Assembly (NCBI GenBank): GCA_001724275.1 | Contig: MEDZ01000014.1 | Span: 38,720-102,719, forward strand | From: Gemmatimonadetes bacterium SCN 70-22 | GTDB taxonomy: Bacteria; Gemmatimonadota; Gemmatimonadetes; Gemmatimonadales; Gemmatimonadaceae | DNA length: 64,000 nt | Direction of reading: 5' to 3' | Shown here: piece after piece, positions 44,263 through 53,203 of the stretch | Layout of the letters: each line of letters starts with the position of its first letter | Numbering within the stretch: the stretch's first letter is position 1 | Program-made: the position numbers and the translations under genes | The notes under the pieces: model-generated | What the model was told of the DNA's origin: nothing | The model's database searches: none | What the model saw: only the letters and a program-made list of their open reading frames with translations

Positions 44263-47200
44263 GTGCTCACCCGACGCCTTGCGACCGACCTGCTGGCCCG
44301 CTTCTCCGACGGCCGCCCGCCGGCGCCACTCCTTCCGTTCCTCGGCTTTCGCGGCGACCTGCTGGCGCTGGACCGGTCGCTCGCGCTCCTCGGGTCACTC
44401 CCCCTGCAGGAGGCGCGCATCCTGGCCGCCCCTCACGGTCGGCGCGCGTTGGTGATCACCACCCATCCCCAGCTGCAACTCCGCGGCGTCCTGGCCACGC
44501 TCGCGCAGCGGCTATACCGGGAGGGGGCGCACCATCCGTGGATGGTGCTCGCCGCCACCGCCGACGGCGCGAGCGGGGGGCTCGCGACCTGGCGCCCGGC
44601 CGACGCCCGGCCCCGGGTGAGCGCCCTGGTCTTCGACCCCCGGCGCGTGATGGCGAGCGACGCGGAGACGCTCCTCGCCCTCGCCGCCGCGGCCGAGGGC
44701 GACGACATGGTGGTGCACCAGCGCTGGTGCGAGATCCTCGGGCGAGAGGCGCTGTCGCACCGCTTCTACCGGGCGCTCGAGCATCACGTCCTCGCACTGG
44801 GAGAGGGGGGACGGGGACGGGCCCCCTCCGATGTCCGCCGCGAGCTCGCCCTCGTTGTTACCTCGCGCCTCCTCTTCCTCGCCTTCCTGCAATCGCGCGG
44901 CTGGCTCGACGGCGATGCCGACTTCCTGGCCCGCCACCTCGACCGCGTCCTGGCCTCTGGGGGAGACGCGCACCGCCGCTTCCTCGAGCCCCTCTTCTTC
45001 GGGACGCTCAACACGCGCCTCTCGCGCCGCGCCGCGGCGGCGCGACGCTTCGGCCGCGTCCCCTTCCTCAACGGCGGACTCTTCGCCCGCTCTCCCCTCG
45101 AGCGGCGGTATCGCGCGCTTCGTTTCGGCGACGACGAGCTTGGCGCCCTGTTCGACGAGCTCCTCGGGCGCTACCGCTTCTCGCCGCGCGAGCAGGAAGG
45201 CGAGTGGAGCGAGAGTGCGGTCGACCCGGAGATCCTCGGACGCGCCTTCGAGTCGCTGATGGCGTCGCGCGAGCGCCGCGACAGCGGGGCATTCTACACG
45301 CCGCACCCCCTCGTCGCGCGCATCACCGACAGCGCGCTGGAGCACGCACTGGCCGCGGCGGGCATCGTGCGCGACGCGCGCGAGGCGCTGCGTCACCCGG
45401 CCGGCATGGCGCCTGACGAGAGAGACGGGCTGCGGACGTTCCTGGCGGGGGTGCGGTTGGTGGACCCTGCCTGCGGGTCGGGCGCGTTCCTGGTGCATGC
45501 CCTCGAGCGCGTCGCCCACCTCATGGCGGCCGCCGGCGACGCGCGCCCTCCGGCGGCCATCCGTCGCGCGGTGCTGACGCATTCCATCTTTGGCGTCGAC
45601 CTCAATCCCATGGCCGTCTGGCTGTGCGAGCTCCGGCTCTGGCTCTCCGTCGTGATGGACCTCGACGTGACCGATCCGCTCGACGTCCCCCCGCTCCCCA
45701 ACCTGGACCGGAACGTGCGAGTGGGAGATGCGCTGGCCGGCGGCGCGTTCGACTCCCGCGTGGCGGCGTCGTCCGTGGCTATCGTGCGCGAGCGCTACGC
45801 CCGCGCGACGGGCGCCCGCAAGGTGACGCTGGCGCGTGTCCTCGATCGTGTGGAGCGCCGCGCGGCCCTCGCCGCCCTCGAGCGGCAGGCGGCGCAGGTC
45901 GCCGAGTCGCGCCGCGCCCTCGTGCAGGCGGCGCGCGGGCGCGACCTGTTCGGCAACCGGCGCGGCGCCGTGGGCGACGAACGCGTGGCGCGCGCAACGT
46001 TGCGGGCGCGCGCACGAGGGCTCCGCCAGGCGCAACGACTGCTGGCAGGGGGAGGGGCCCTCCCCTTCCGCTTCGAGTCGCACTTCCCCGACGTCGCCGC
46101 CAGCAGCGGCTTCGACCTCGTCATCGGCAACCCGCCATGGGTGCGGCTCCACCGCATCCCCCCCGAGCGGCGGGAGGCGTTCCGGCGCGACTTCTTCGTC
46201 TTCCGCCACGCCGCCTGGCAGGCCGGGGCGGTGAGCGCGGGGGCGGGGGCGGGCTTCGCCGCGCAGGTGGATCTCGCCGCGCTCTTCGCCGAGCGTGCGG
46301 TGGAGCTCCTGCGCCCCGGCGGAACCTTGGCGCTCCTCCTCCCGCTCAAGTTGTGGCGTTCGCTGGCCGGCGGCGGGGTGCGCCGCCTTCTGGGCGACAC
46401 GCACGAGCTGCAGCTCGTGGAGGACTGGTCCGAGGCCCCCGCGGCCTTCGACGCCGCGGTGTACCCGTCGCTCGTCGTCGTGCGGCGGTGCCACCCGCTC
46501 GCGGCTGGCGCCACAGGCCAGGTCCTCGGCCACGTGTCGGGGCAGGCGACCTCGGCGTCGGGCGCGAGCGCTGCGAGCGGGTCAGGCGCAAACCCCAACG
46601 ACTCCGTGCAGCTGGGTGTGCACCGGCGCGACTTCGCCATCAACTGGTCGATCGCCCGGCGCTCGCTCGCCTTCGATGCGTCCCCGGGCGCCCCGTGGCT
46701 CATCCTCCCCCCGCCCGCCCGCGACGCCTTCGCGCGCCTGGCCAAGGCCGGCCCCCCGCTCGCCGACAGCGGGCTCGGACGCCCCTCGCTCGGCGTCAAG
46801 TGCGGGTGCAACGACGCCTTTCTCGTGGACTGCGTGCGCGGCGCGGCGGATCACGCCATCGTACAGGGACGCGGGCGTGAAGCTCCCATCGAGGGTGCGC
46901 TCCTCCGTCCCGTCCTTCGCGGGGAGCGCTCGCGCCTGTGGACCCCGGCCCCGTCGCGCGAGCGCATCATCTGGACGCACGACGGCGCGGGACGCCCCCT
47001 GGCCGTGCTCCCGCCGCTTGCCGGGCGCTGGCTGGCGCGATGGCGCGGCGAGCTGTCGCGCCGCACCGACCTGCGCGGCCGGCGCGCATGGTGGTCGCTG
47101 CATCGCATCGACGGCGCCGTGAGCGCGCGGCCGCGCGTCGTCTGGGCCGATGTGAGTCGCGGGATGCGGGCCTGCATCCTGCCGGCCAACTCTCCCGTCG

Positions 47201-47532
47201 TCCCGGTCAACAGCTGCTACGTCCTCACCTGCCGCGACGATACCGATGCCGCGGCCTTCGCCGCCCTCCTCAACTCGCCGCTCGCGACCGCGTGGCTCGA
47301 CGCCCTCGCCGAGCCGGCGCGTGGCGGCTTTCGCCGCTACCTCGGCTGGACGGTGGCCCGCCTCCCGATTCCGCACGATTGGGATCGCGCGCGCGAGCTG
47401 CTGGCCCCACTGGGGCGGCGCGGGGTGGCGGGGGAGGCGGTGGGGGGTGAAGAGTTGCTGGACGCCGTCGTGGCGGCGTATCGCGTGCGGGCATCGCTGG
47501 CGCGGGGGCTGGTGGAGTGGACGTGGCGATGA
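44263..47532 (+). CDS. Large N6-adenine DNA methyltransferase (Eco57I/PglX/DrmMI-like)
   Basis: 1089 residues with a GTG start (AGGG 8 nt upstream). SAM motif I is DPACGSGAFLV (Asp about 401) and the catalytic motif is IGNPPWV (Asn about 623); ESLMASRERRDSGAFYTP precedes motif I as in Eco57I and PglX enzymes. The N-terminal 340 residues (helical, no PD-(D/E)xK motif I can see) and the C-terminal target-recognition half are long. It methylates adenine in a specific sequence. The SNF2 helicase gene about 1 kb downstream suggests a restriction or defence module. Confidence 0.9.
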   Translation: MLTRRLATDLLARFSDGRPPAPLLPFLGFRGDLLALDRSLALLGSLPLQEARILAAPHGRRALVITTHPQLQLRGVLATLAQRLYREGAHHPWMVLAATADGASGGLATWRPADARPRVSALVFDPRRVMASDAETLLALAAAAEGDDMVVHQRWCEILGREALSHRFYRALEHHVLALGEGGRGRAPSDVRRELALVVTSRLLFLAFLQSRGWLDGDADFLARHLDRVLASGGDAHRRFLEPLFFGTLNTRLSRRAAAARRFGRVPFLNGGLFARSPLERRYRALRFGDDELGALFDELLGRYRFSPREQEGEWSESAVDPEILGRAFESLMASRERRDSGAFYTPHPLVARITDSALEHALAAAGIVRDAREALRHPAGMAPDERDGLRTFLAGVRLVDPACGSGAFLVHALERVAHLMAAAGDARPPAAIRRAVLTHSIFGVDLNPMAVWLCELRLWLSVVMDLDVTDPLDVPPLPNLDRNVRVGDALAGGAFDSRVAASSVAIVRERYARATGARKVTLARVLDRVERRAALAALERQAAQVAESRRALVQAARGRDLFGNRRGAVGDERVARATLRARARGLRQAQRLLAGGGALPFRFESHFPDVAASSGFDLVIGNPPWVRLHRIPPERREAFRRDFFVFRHAAWQAGAVSAGAGAGFAAQVDLAALFAERAVELLRPGGTLALLLPLKLWRSLAGGGVRRLLGDTHELQLVEDWSEAPAAFDAAVYPSLVVVRRCHPLAAGATGQVLGHVSGQATSASGASAASGSGANPNDSVQLGVHRRDFAINWSIARRSLAFDASPGAPWLILPPPARDAFARLAKAGPPLADSGLGRPSLGVKCGCNDAFLVDCVRGAADHAIVQGRGREAPIEGALLRPVLRGERSRLWTPAPSRERIIWTHDGAGRPLAVLPPLAGRWLARWRGELSRRTDLRGRRAWWSLHRIDGAVSARPRVVWADVSRGMRACILPANSPVVPVNSCYVLTCRDDTDAAAFAALLNSPLATAWLDALAEPARGGFRRYLGWTVARLPIPHDWDRARELLAPLGRRGVAGEAVGGEELLDAVVAAYRVRASLARGLVEWTWR

Positions 47533-47658
47533 ATGCAGGTAGTGCGACGTGGGATGGCCACGGGCGACTATCGGCGTTGCCTCGCCTGTTCCGTAGCCGC
47601 CATCGACATCGCGTTCGGTCGTCGTCGCACATTCACGCCCTCTCGGGCCCAAATCCTG

Positions 47659-47859
47659 ATGAAGTCTCCCTTCATGAAGACTTGCCATTCTCTCGCAAGG
47701 GCGACGCTCCTGCCGCTGGCCGCAGGCGCGACGCGTACGAACGCGCAGTCAGGCGCTTTCGTGGCGATGCATCCGAATCCCTCACCAGCCACGCGGGAGT
47801 GGGACCAGTACCTGGTCCTCGACTCGCAGTTCCACGTTGTGGCGAGATTCGTGCGTTGA
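47659..47859 (+). CDS. Possible small secreted hypothetical protein
   Basis: 66 residues with a signal-like start (MKSPFMKTCHSLARATLLPLAAG) and end YLVLDSQFHVVARFVR. Codon use is visibly less GC-biased than in the neighbours, so it may be a recent arrival or a remnant. The ending resembles that of the next ORF (FLFDAAWRFIAEVSL). No domain is recognised and the start is uncertain; no strong Shine-Dalgarno sequence. Confidence 0.35.
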   Translation: MKSPFMKTCHSLARATLLPLAAGATRTNAQSGAFVAMHPNPSPATREWDQYLVLDSQFHVVARFVR

Positions 47860-48004
47860 CGGTGCGCCTCCTCGCGATCGGGAATCCGGACCCGTGCGAC
47901 GGGCTCGCTGTCGGAGCATCACACCGCTGGTGGCTCGTGCCGCCGAGTCGGCTGAACGGTCGCGGCACCTCCAACCTTGATCACACGCTCGACCAAGACA
48001 CGCT

Positions 48005-48478
48005 ATGCCTTCTCTTCGCGGCTCGTTCCTGTTCGGCACGATGCTACGGGCCGGCACCGATCTGGCGCTTGACGCGCCGTGGGATCGACACTTGCCATTG
48101 CCGGTCGATGCCCTGCCCTTCTGCAAGGTACCGGGTCCCGAGAGTGAAGCGGCGCCACGGTACCTGGGGCGCTGGGTGACGGCCACCGACTCCCGAATCG
48201 TCCAGGCGCGAACCAGCCTTGGCGTCGGGGCGCTTCGCGAGTCGGAGGTGTCCATGCCTTCAGACGAGAGCACGTGCCGGCTGGCCTCAACATTGGTGGA
48301 CAGTGTCACGGGCATTCGCCCCGCGAGCGGCAATGCCGTGTTCGTGTATCACCTGGGTTCCTCGCATCGGATGGTCGATCGGGGGTGGCGAGCGGAAGGA
48401 GAGTACAGGGGCGGCTTCCTGTTCGATGCCGCATGGAGGTTCATTGCCGAGGTGAGTCTCCTGAACCAGCGCCCCTGA
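48005..48478 (+). CDS. Hypothetical protein between methyltransferase and helicase
   Basis: 157 residues beginning MPSLRGSFLFGTMLRAG and ending FLFDAAWRFIAEVSLLNQRP. No known motif. The C-terminal pattern of hydrophobic and aromatic residues resembles that of the preceding small ORF, hinting at paralogy. Codon bias is weaker than in flanking genes. It lies in the 1-kb space between the methyltransferase and the helicase and could be an accessory gene or an insertion. Confidence 0.42.
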   Translation: MPSLRGSFLFGTMLRAGTDLALDAPWDRHLPLPVDALPFCKVPGPESEAAPRYLGRWVTATDSRIVQARTSLGVGALRESEVSMPSDESTCRLASTLVDSVTGIRPASGNAVFVYHLGSSHRMVDRGWRAEGEYRGGFLFDAAWRFIAEVSLLNQRP

Positions 48479-48552
48479 CCCCGTCTCGTCACGCGCGCGC
48501 GCGCAGCAGAGGTCGCGTTTTACGCCTGACGCCCGACTGCGGGAGGTGGGGG

Positions 48553-50916
48553 ATGAGCACAGCGGCACGCCTTCACGAAGCCCGGAATTCCGCGGCCGAT
48601 GCCGCGCACCTCCTTCGTCACTGCATCGCGCGCCTGACGGGCGATGGAGTCAGCCTCGACGCCGATCCTCACGCGAGCGACACCCTCGGCGAGGTCACCC
48701 TCCTCCCGCACCAACGCGAAGGCGCACGTCGCCTGCGCGCCGCCCTCCGTTCCCACGGCGGCGCCCTCCTGGCCGACGAGACGGGACTCGGCAAGACCTA
48801 CACGGCGCTTGCAGCCGCGCGCGACGAGCGCGCCATCCTGGTGGTCGCCCCGGCTTCGCTGCGCGACATGTGGGAGCGCTCGGCGCGGCGGTGCGGCGTG
48901 ACAATCGAGGTCACCAGCTACGAGCGCCTGAGCGCCGGCAGTGCGCCTGACGGCGCCCCCTGGTCGCTGGTCATCCTCGACGAGGCGCACCACGCCCGCT
49001 CCCCCGCCACCAGGCGCTACCGCCTCCTCGCACGACTCACGCAGGGGGCGCGGGTGCTCTGCCTCACCGCGACACCGATCCACAATCGGCTCCGCGACCT
49101 CACGGCACCCCTCGCCCTCTTCCTCGGGGCGGGGGCGGAGCAGCTCGATGCCGCCACGCTCGCCGCGATCGTCATTCGACGGCGCGCCGAAGTCGTCGAA
49201 GGCCCGCTCCCGCGCCTGGGAGACGTCATTGCGCACGACATCCCGCTCGCGCCCGAGGTGCTCGACGCCCTGCGCACCCTCCCGCCTCCGCTCCCCCCCG
49301 CCGATGGCGGCGTGGCGCAGGCGCTGGTCGCGTTGCAGCTGACACGCGCCTGGTGCTCCAGCGACGCCGCCCTCCTCGCCGCCATCCGGCGGCGCCTCGC
49401 CACGGCGGCGGCGCTCGAGCAGTCGCTCGCGTGCGAGCGCCTCCCCTCGCGCCGCGACCTCGCCCTCTGGACGGCCGACGCCGACGGGAGCGTGCAACTC
49501 GCACTCCCCGAACTCTTCGCCACTCCCGCACCTGCACTCGGCATCGCCGTATCGCTCGATGTCGTACGCGCGCACGCCCGAGCGCTGCGATCGGTGCGGG
49601 AGATGCTGCGTGGAGGCGCCGCGCGTGACGACGCGCGACTCGCGACGCTGGCGCGGGTGCTCCAACAAACGCTCGGATCGCCCTCGCACCGCAAGGCCGT
49701 CGTCTTCACACACAGCGTCGAGACCGCCGATCGCGTCTTTCGCGCCCTGATGGGGACGTTCAGGATGGCGCTCCTCACCGGGACGGGGGCGCGACTGGCC
49801 TCGGGCCCGGTCGCAAGGCGCGACGTCCTGGCGGCCTTTGCGCCTGACGGTTCGCCGCCCGACCAGCGCGACGGAGCGAGCCGCATCGACGTCCTGGTCG
49901 CCACCGACGTCGTGAGCGAGGGGATCGACCTGCAGCGCGCCGCGGCAGTCGTCCACCTCGACCTCCCGTGGACCATGGCCCGGCTGGAGCAGCGCATGGG
50001 ACGCATCCGGCGCATCGGCTCACCGCACGAGCAGGTCGAGGCCCACCTGGTCTCGCCCCCCGCCGACGCCGAGGCGCTCGCCTCCACCCTCCGCCACCTG
50101 GCGCGCAAGGCGGCGCTCACGCACGAGGTGATCGGCGTCTCCTCGATTCTCGCCGGTGGCGGCGACTGGCCGGGCATCGCGGCATCGACGCGCGACCCGG
50201 CGCCGACGGTCGAGCGCGAGCGCATCATCACCCTCCTGCGGCAACTGGCGCATCGCGCCGGCGCGAGGGCAGCGTCGGGTGGGCCGATCGCACCCTCCGC
50301 GTTCCCCGTGGTTCGTCGCTGGATCCTCCCCCGCCCGGCCACGCCCACCGCCCTGGCCCTCGTCTCCATCGGCGGCGTCGCGCACCTGCTGGCGGGCGAG
50401 GAGGCATCCCTCTCGATCGAACCGGGGAGCGTCAGGCCGATCCTCGCGCGACTCCTGGCGCAGCTCGGCGACCGTGACACGCCATCGCGCATGGACCGGC
50501 CGCCCGGGGACGTGGACGGAATGGTGCGACGCGTGCTGGACTGGTGCGAACGGCGCACCGCCGCCCTCCAGCTCCTCCCGCCCACCGCCTGCGACTCGCC
50601 GGCGCATCGCCGCGTGTTGCACCTGCTCGACCAGCTCCCCACCCACCTCCCGCGAGCGGCCCGCGCCCGGCTCGCCGCTCGCGCGGCCGAGGGGCGTCGC
50701 CTCGTCCAGCTGCAGGCCGGGGCCGGCGCCGAGACGACGCTGCAGTCGCTCGCCGCGGAATTTCCCGCCAGGTCGCCGGACCCCGCGTCGGCCGAGCGAT
50801 GGCTCGACGCCCTCCTCGAACACCTGCGGCGGCCAGCGTCGCCGTCGACGCAACACGAGGCGGCGCTCCCCCACTCCGAGAGCGCCGTCGCCGAGGCGGT
50901 CCTCGTCGTGGGGTGA
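48553..50916 (+). CDS. SNF2-family helicase (RapA/HepA/DrmD-like)
   Basis: 787 residues. Helicase motifs: LLADETGLGKTYTA (Walker A Lys81), LVILDEAHHARSP (DEAH about 143-146), CLTATPIHNR, then in the second RecA fold KAVVFTHSVETADRV, VLVATDVVSEGIDLQRAAAVV and LEQRMGRIRRIG. These are the RapA/HepA-like SNF2 ATPases that translocate on DNA. A Gly-rich ribosome site (GGGAGGTGGGGG) lies before ATG 48553. The C-terminal 250 residues show no nuclease motif. With the upstream methyltransferase it resembles the DrmD/DrmMI pair of class 1 DISARM, but the rest of that system is absent. Confidence 0.88.
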   Translation: MSTAARLHEARNSAADAAHLLRHCIARLTGDGVSLDADPHASDTLGEVTLLPHQREGARRLRAALRSHGGALLADETGLGKTYTALAAARDERAILVVAPASLRDMWERSARRCGVTIEVTSYERLSAGSAPDGAPWSLVILDEAHHARSPATRRYRLLARLTQGARVLCLTATPIHNRLRDLTAPLALFLGAGAEQLDAATLAAIVIRRRAEVVEGPLPRLGDVIAHDIPLAPEVLDALRTLPPPLPPADGGVAQALVALQLTRAWCSSDAALLAAIRRRLATAAALEQSLACERLPSRRDLALWTADADGSVQLALPELFATPAPALGIAVSLDVVRAHARALRSVREMLRGGAARDDARLATLARVLQQTLGSPSHRKAVVFTHSVETADRVFRALMGTFRMALLTGTGARLASGPVARRDVLAAFAPDGSPPDQRDGASRIDVLVATDVVSEGIDLQRAAAVVHLDLPWTMARLEQRMGRIRRIGSPHEQVEAHLVSPPADAEALASTLRHLARKAALTHEVIGVSSILAGGGDWPGIAASTRDPAPTVERERIITLLRQLAHRAGARAASGGPIAPSAFPVVRRWILPRPATPTALALVSIGGVAHLLAGEEASLSIEPGSVRPILARLLAQLGDRDTPSRMDRPPGDVDGMVRRVLDWCERRTAALQLLPPTACDSPAHRRVLHLLDQLPTHLPRAARARLAARAAEGRRLVQLQAGAGAETTLQSLAAEFPARSPDPASAERWLDALLEHLRRPASPSTQHEAALPHSESAVAEAVLVVG

Positions 50917-50981
50917 CGTGGCGGGGGCCGGCGGCGCCTGCGGGGTGAAGCTCCGGGCATGATGGCGCTATCCTTCACCTC

Positions 50982-51662
50982 ATGCGGCCCACTCACACCC
51001 AGTACCCGGTCGTCCTCTTCGACCTCGACGGGACGCTCATCGACTCGCTCGAGCTCCTGGTGGGCGCGATGACGCATGCCTTCGACTCCCGCCAGGGACC
51101 TCGCCCCACGGTGGAGGAGTGGGTCGCGACGATCGGGCGCCCCCTCCTGTGGCAGTTCGGCCAGTACGCCACCAGCGATGACGACCTCCAGCACCTGGTG
51201 CGTACGTACCGCGCCTTCCAGCTGGAGCACCACGACCGGCTGACCCGCGCCTACGATGGGATCCCTTCCCTCGTGGCCTCCCTCGACGCGGCCGGCCACC
51301 CGCTGGGGGTGGTCACCAGCAAGTTCGGCCACCTGGCCAGCCGCTCCCTCGACCACGTGGGGCTCTCCCGCCACTTCGACCTGGTCGTGGGGGCCGATCA
51401 CACCGCGAAGCACAAGCCCGACCCCGACCCGCTCTGGTTCGCCCTGGGGCAGCTGCAGCAGGAGCCTTCGGGCGCGGTCTACGTGGGCGATTCCCCCTTC
51501 GACGTCATGGCCGCCAACGCCGCCGGCGTCACCTCGATCGCCGTCACCTGGGGCGCCGCCTCCCGCACCCCCCTTCTGGACGCCTCCCCGCGCCACGTGG
51601 TGGACACCGTGGCCGAGCTGGAGTCGCTCCTCCTGCAACTTCGCGCCGCGGCCGCCCCGTAG
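50982..51662 (+). CDS. HAD-superfamily phosphatase (phosphoglycolate/pyrophosphatase type)
   Basis: 226 residues. HAD motif I FDLDGTLIDS (nucleophile Asp14, acid Asp16), motif II VVTSKFG, motif III Lys in KHKPDPDPL and motif IV VYVGDSPFDVMAA are all present, with a small helical cap typical of subfamily IA. It is closest to PpaX/Gph-type phosphatases; substrate not certain. TATCCT lies 7 nt before the ATG with no Shine-Dalgarno sequence, again suggesting a leaderless message. Confidence 0.92.
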   Translation: MRPTHTQYPVVLFDLDGTLIDSLELLVGAMTHAFDSRQGPRPTVEEWVATIGRPLLWQFGQYATSDDDLQHLVRTYRAFQLEHHDRLTRAYDGIPSLVASLDAAGHPLGVVTSKFGHLASRSLDHVGLSRHFDLVVGADHTAKHKPDPDPLWFALGQLQQEPSGAVYVGDSPFDVMAANAAGVTSIAVTWGAASRTPLLDASPRHVVDTVAELESLLLQLRAAAAP

Positions 51663-51719
51663 AGAGAAGAAGCGACAGGTGGCCGAAAGGCAGGGAGGGA
51701 AGCGCAGGATTTGCGCCCT

Positions 51720-51743
51720 CGTCTTCTCGTCTTCTCGTCTTCT
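51720..51743. repeat. Octamer tandem repeat (CGTCTTCT)3, copy B
   Basis: Three perfect CGTCTTCT units, the reverse complement of the unit at 19403 and 60172. It lies between the HAD stop and the sigma-factor start, about 67 nt before the latter. Confidence 0.85.
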
Positions 51744-51810
51744 GCCTCTTTCAAACCTTCCAGTCGCCCCCGCTATCTCACTCGGTGAGCATGCGACGAC
51801 TGGTTCGATC

Positions 51811-52374
51811 GTGACGGTGGCTTCCCTGGAACCGATCCCCAACCCCGTAGCGACCGACGCCTCCGACGTGGCCCTGGCCGCGTCGGGCGATCGCCGGGCG
51901 TTCGAGCGGCTGTATCGCTCGCACGTGAACCGCGTCTTCGCAGTCTGCGCGCGGATGGTCCACGACCGGACGCTCGCCGAGGAGCTCACGCAGGACGTCT
52001 TCGTCCGCGCCTGGGGCAAGCTCTCCCTCTTCCGGGGGGACTCGGCCTTCGGCACGTGGCTCCACCGGCTGGCGGTCAACGTGGTCCTGAACGCGCGGAA
52101 GTCCGAGGGGAGGACGCGCTCACGGTTCGAGGACGACGGCGACCTGGTCGACGAGCTCCCGCAGGGCGCCGCCACCTCGGTCCCCGGCGCCTCGATCGAC
52201 CTGGAAGCGGCCATCGCGCTCCTTCCACGCGGCGCGAAGACGGTGTTCGTCCTCCACGACGTGGAGGGCTACAAGCACGAGGAGATCGCGGAGATGCTCG
52301 GCATCACCGCTGGGGGGAGCAAGGCGCAGCTGCACCGCGCCCGGCACCTGTTACGAGAGGCACTGAACCGATGA
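51811..52374 (+). CDS. ECF-type RNA polymerase sigma factor
   Basis: 187 residues with region 2 (DRRAFERLYRSHVNRVFAVC, cited in part, and LAEELTQDVFVRAWGKLSLF) and region 4 (GYKHEEIAEMLGITAGGSKAQLHRARHLL, the helix-turn-helix). It directs transcription of a stress regulon. Starts are unclear: GTG 51811 or GTG 51817; neither has a strong ribosome site. It overlaps the anti-sigma gene by 4 nt (ATGA), the standard coupled arrangement. Confidence 0.92.
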   Translation: MTVASLEPIPNPVATDASDVALAASGDRRAFERLYRSHVNRVFAVCARMVHDRTLAEELTQDVFVRAWGKLSLFRGDSAFGTWLHRLAVNVVLNARKSEGRTRSRFEDDGDLVDELPQGAATSVPGASIDLEAAIALLPRGAKTVFVLHDVEGYKHEEIAEMLGITAGGSKAQLHRARHLLREALNR

Positions 52375-53201
52375 CTGACCGCAACCTGACCTGCGCCGAA
52401 CTGGACGAGCGGCTGGGCGACTACCTCGAGGGGACGCTCGACGACTCGTCGGTGGCGGCGATCGAGCTGCACCTGGCGGGGTGTCCCTCCTGCGCCTCGC
52501 TGGTGCGCGACGTCGAGCGCATCACCCGTGAGGCGGCGGCCCTCCCGGCACTTGCCCCGTCGCGCGACCTCTGGGCGGGGATCGCGTCCCGGCTCGACGC
52601 CCCGGTGATCGACCTTGCCGCGCGCGCGGCGGAGCGATCGGCCGGGCGGCGCTCGGAGCCGGGGCGCCGGACGGCGCCGGCCCGCTGGCCGCGACTCCGC
52701 ATGGGGGCGATGGCGGCGGGACTGGTCGGCGTCACGGCGATCGGCACCTACCTCGTCACCTCGCGAGCGGGCGCTCCCACGGTCGCCGTGGCCCCCGCCG
52801 CTGATCCTGCCTTCCCGGCCGAGCGCACCGCGGGAACGCCCTCCCTGACGGGGACCCCCGCACCCGGGCTCCCGCCGGGCGAGCGGGTCCCGGGCGCCAC
52901 CGCCGGTCCGGGCGGTGCAACGATGGTGAACCGCCCGGCGCGCACGTCGGCGCGGGCCACCTACGATGCCGAGATCGCCGCCCTGCGCGGCGTCCTGGCC
53001 CAGCGCAGCGACGAGCTCGACCCGCGCACGGTCGCGGTCCTCGAGACCTCGCTGGCCACGATCGATTCCGCCATCGCCGAGGCGCGCCAGGCGCTCCAGG
53101 GCGACCCCGCCTCGCGGTTCCTGTCCACGCAGTTGAACAAGATGCTGGAGAAGAAGCTCGGCGTGCTGCGCACCGCCGCCCTCCTCCCGTCACGCACCTA
53201 A
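52371..53201 (+). CDS. Anti-sigma factor with zinc-finger motif
   Basis: 276 residues. The N-terminal zinc anti-sigma motif is IELHLAGCPSC (His34, Cys38, Cys41), followed by a single membrane helix (MGAMAAGLVGVTAIGTYLV, about residues 107-125) and a Pro/Ala-rich, then coiled-coil outer domain (YDAEIAALRGVLAQRSDEL). It would hold the upstream sigma factor at the membrane until a signal releases it. The start overlaps the sigma stop. Confidence 0.9.
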   Translation: MTDRNLTCAELDERLGDYLEGTLDDSSVAAIELHLAGCPSCASLVRDVERITREAAALPALAPSRDLWAGIASRLDAPVIDLAARAAERSAGRRSEPGRRTAPARWPRLRMGAMAAGLVGVTAIGTYLVTSRAGAPTVAVAPAADPAFPAERTAGTPSLTGTPAPGLPPGERVPGATAGPGGATMVNRPARTSARATYDAEIAALRGVLAQRSDELDPRTVAVLETSLATIDSAIAEARQALQGDPASRFLSTQLNKMLEKKLGVLRTAALLPSRT

Positions 53202-53203
53202 CG

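Noticed and set aside
44263..50916. A complete DISARM or BREX system
   Set aside because: Only methyltransferase and SNF2-type helicase are present; no DrmA, DrmB, DrmC, BrxC, PglZ or BrxA gene is visible in the window.
49017..52214. A reverse-strand frame of over 1000 codons across the helicase and HAD genes
   Set aside because: Low-complexity Arg/Ser/Ala translation; the forward strand has intact helicase and HAD motifs.
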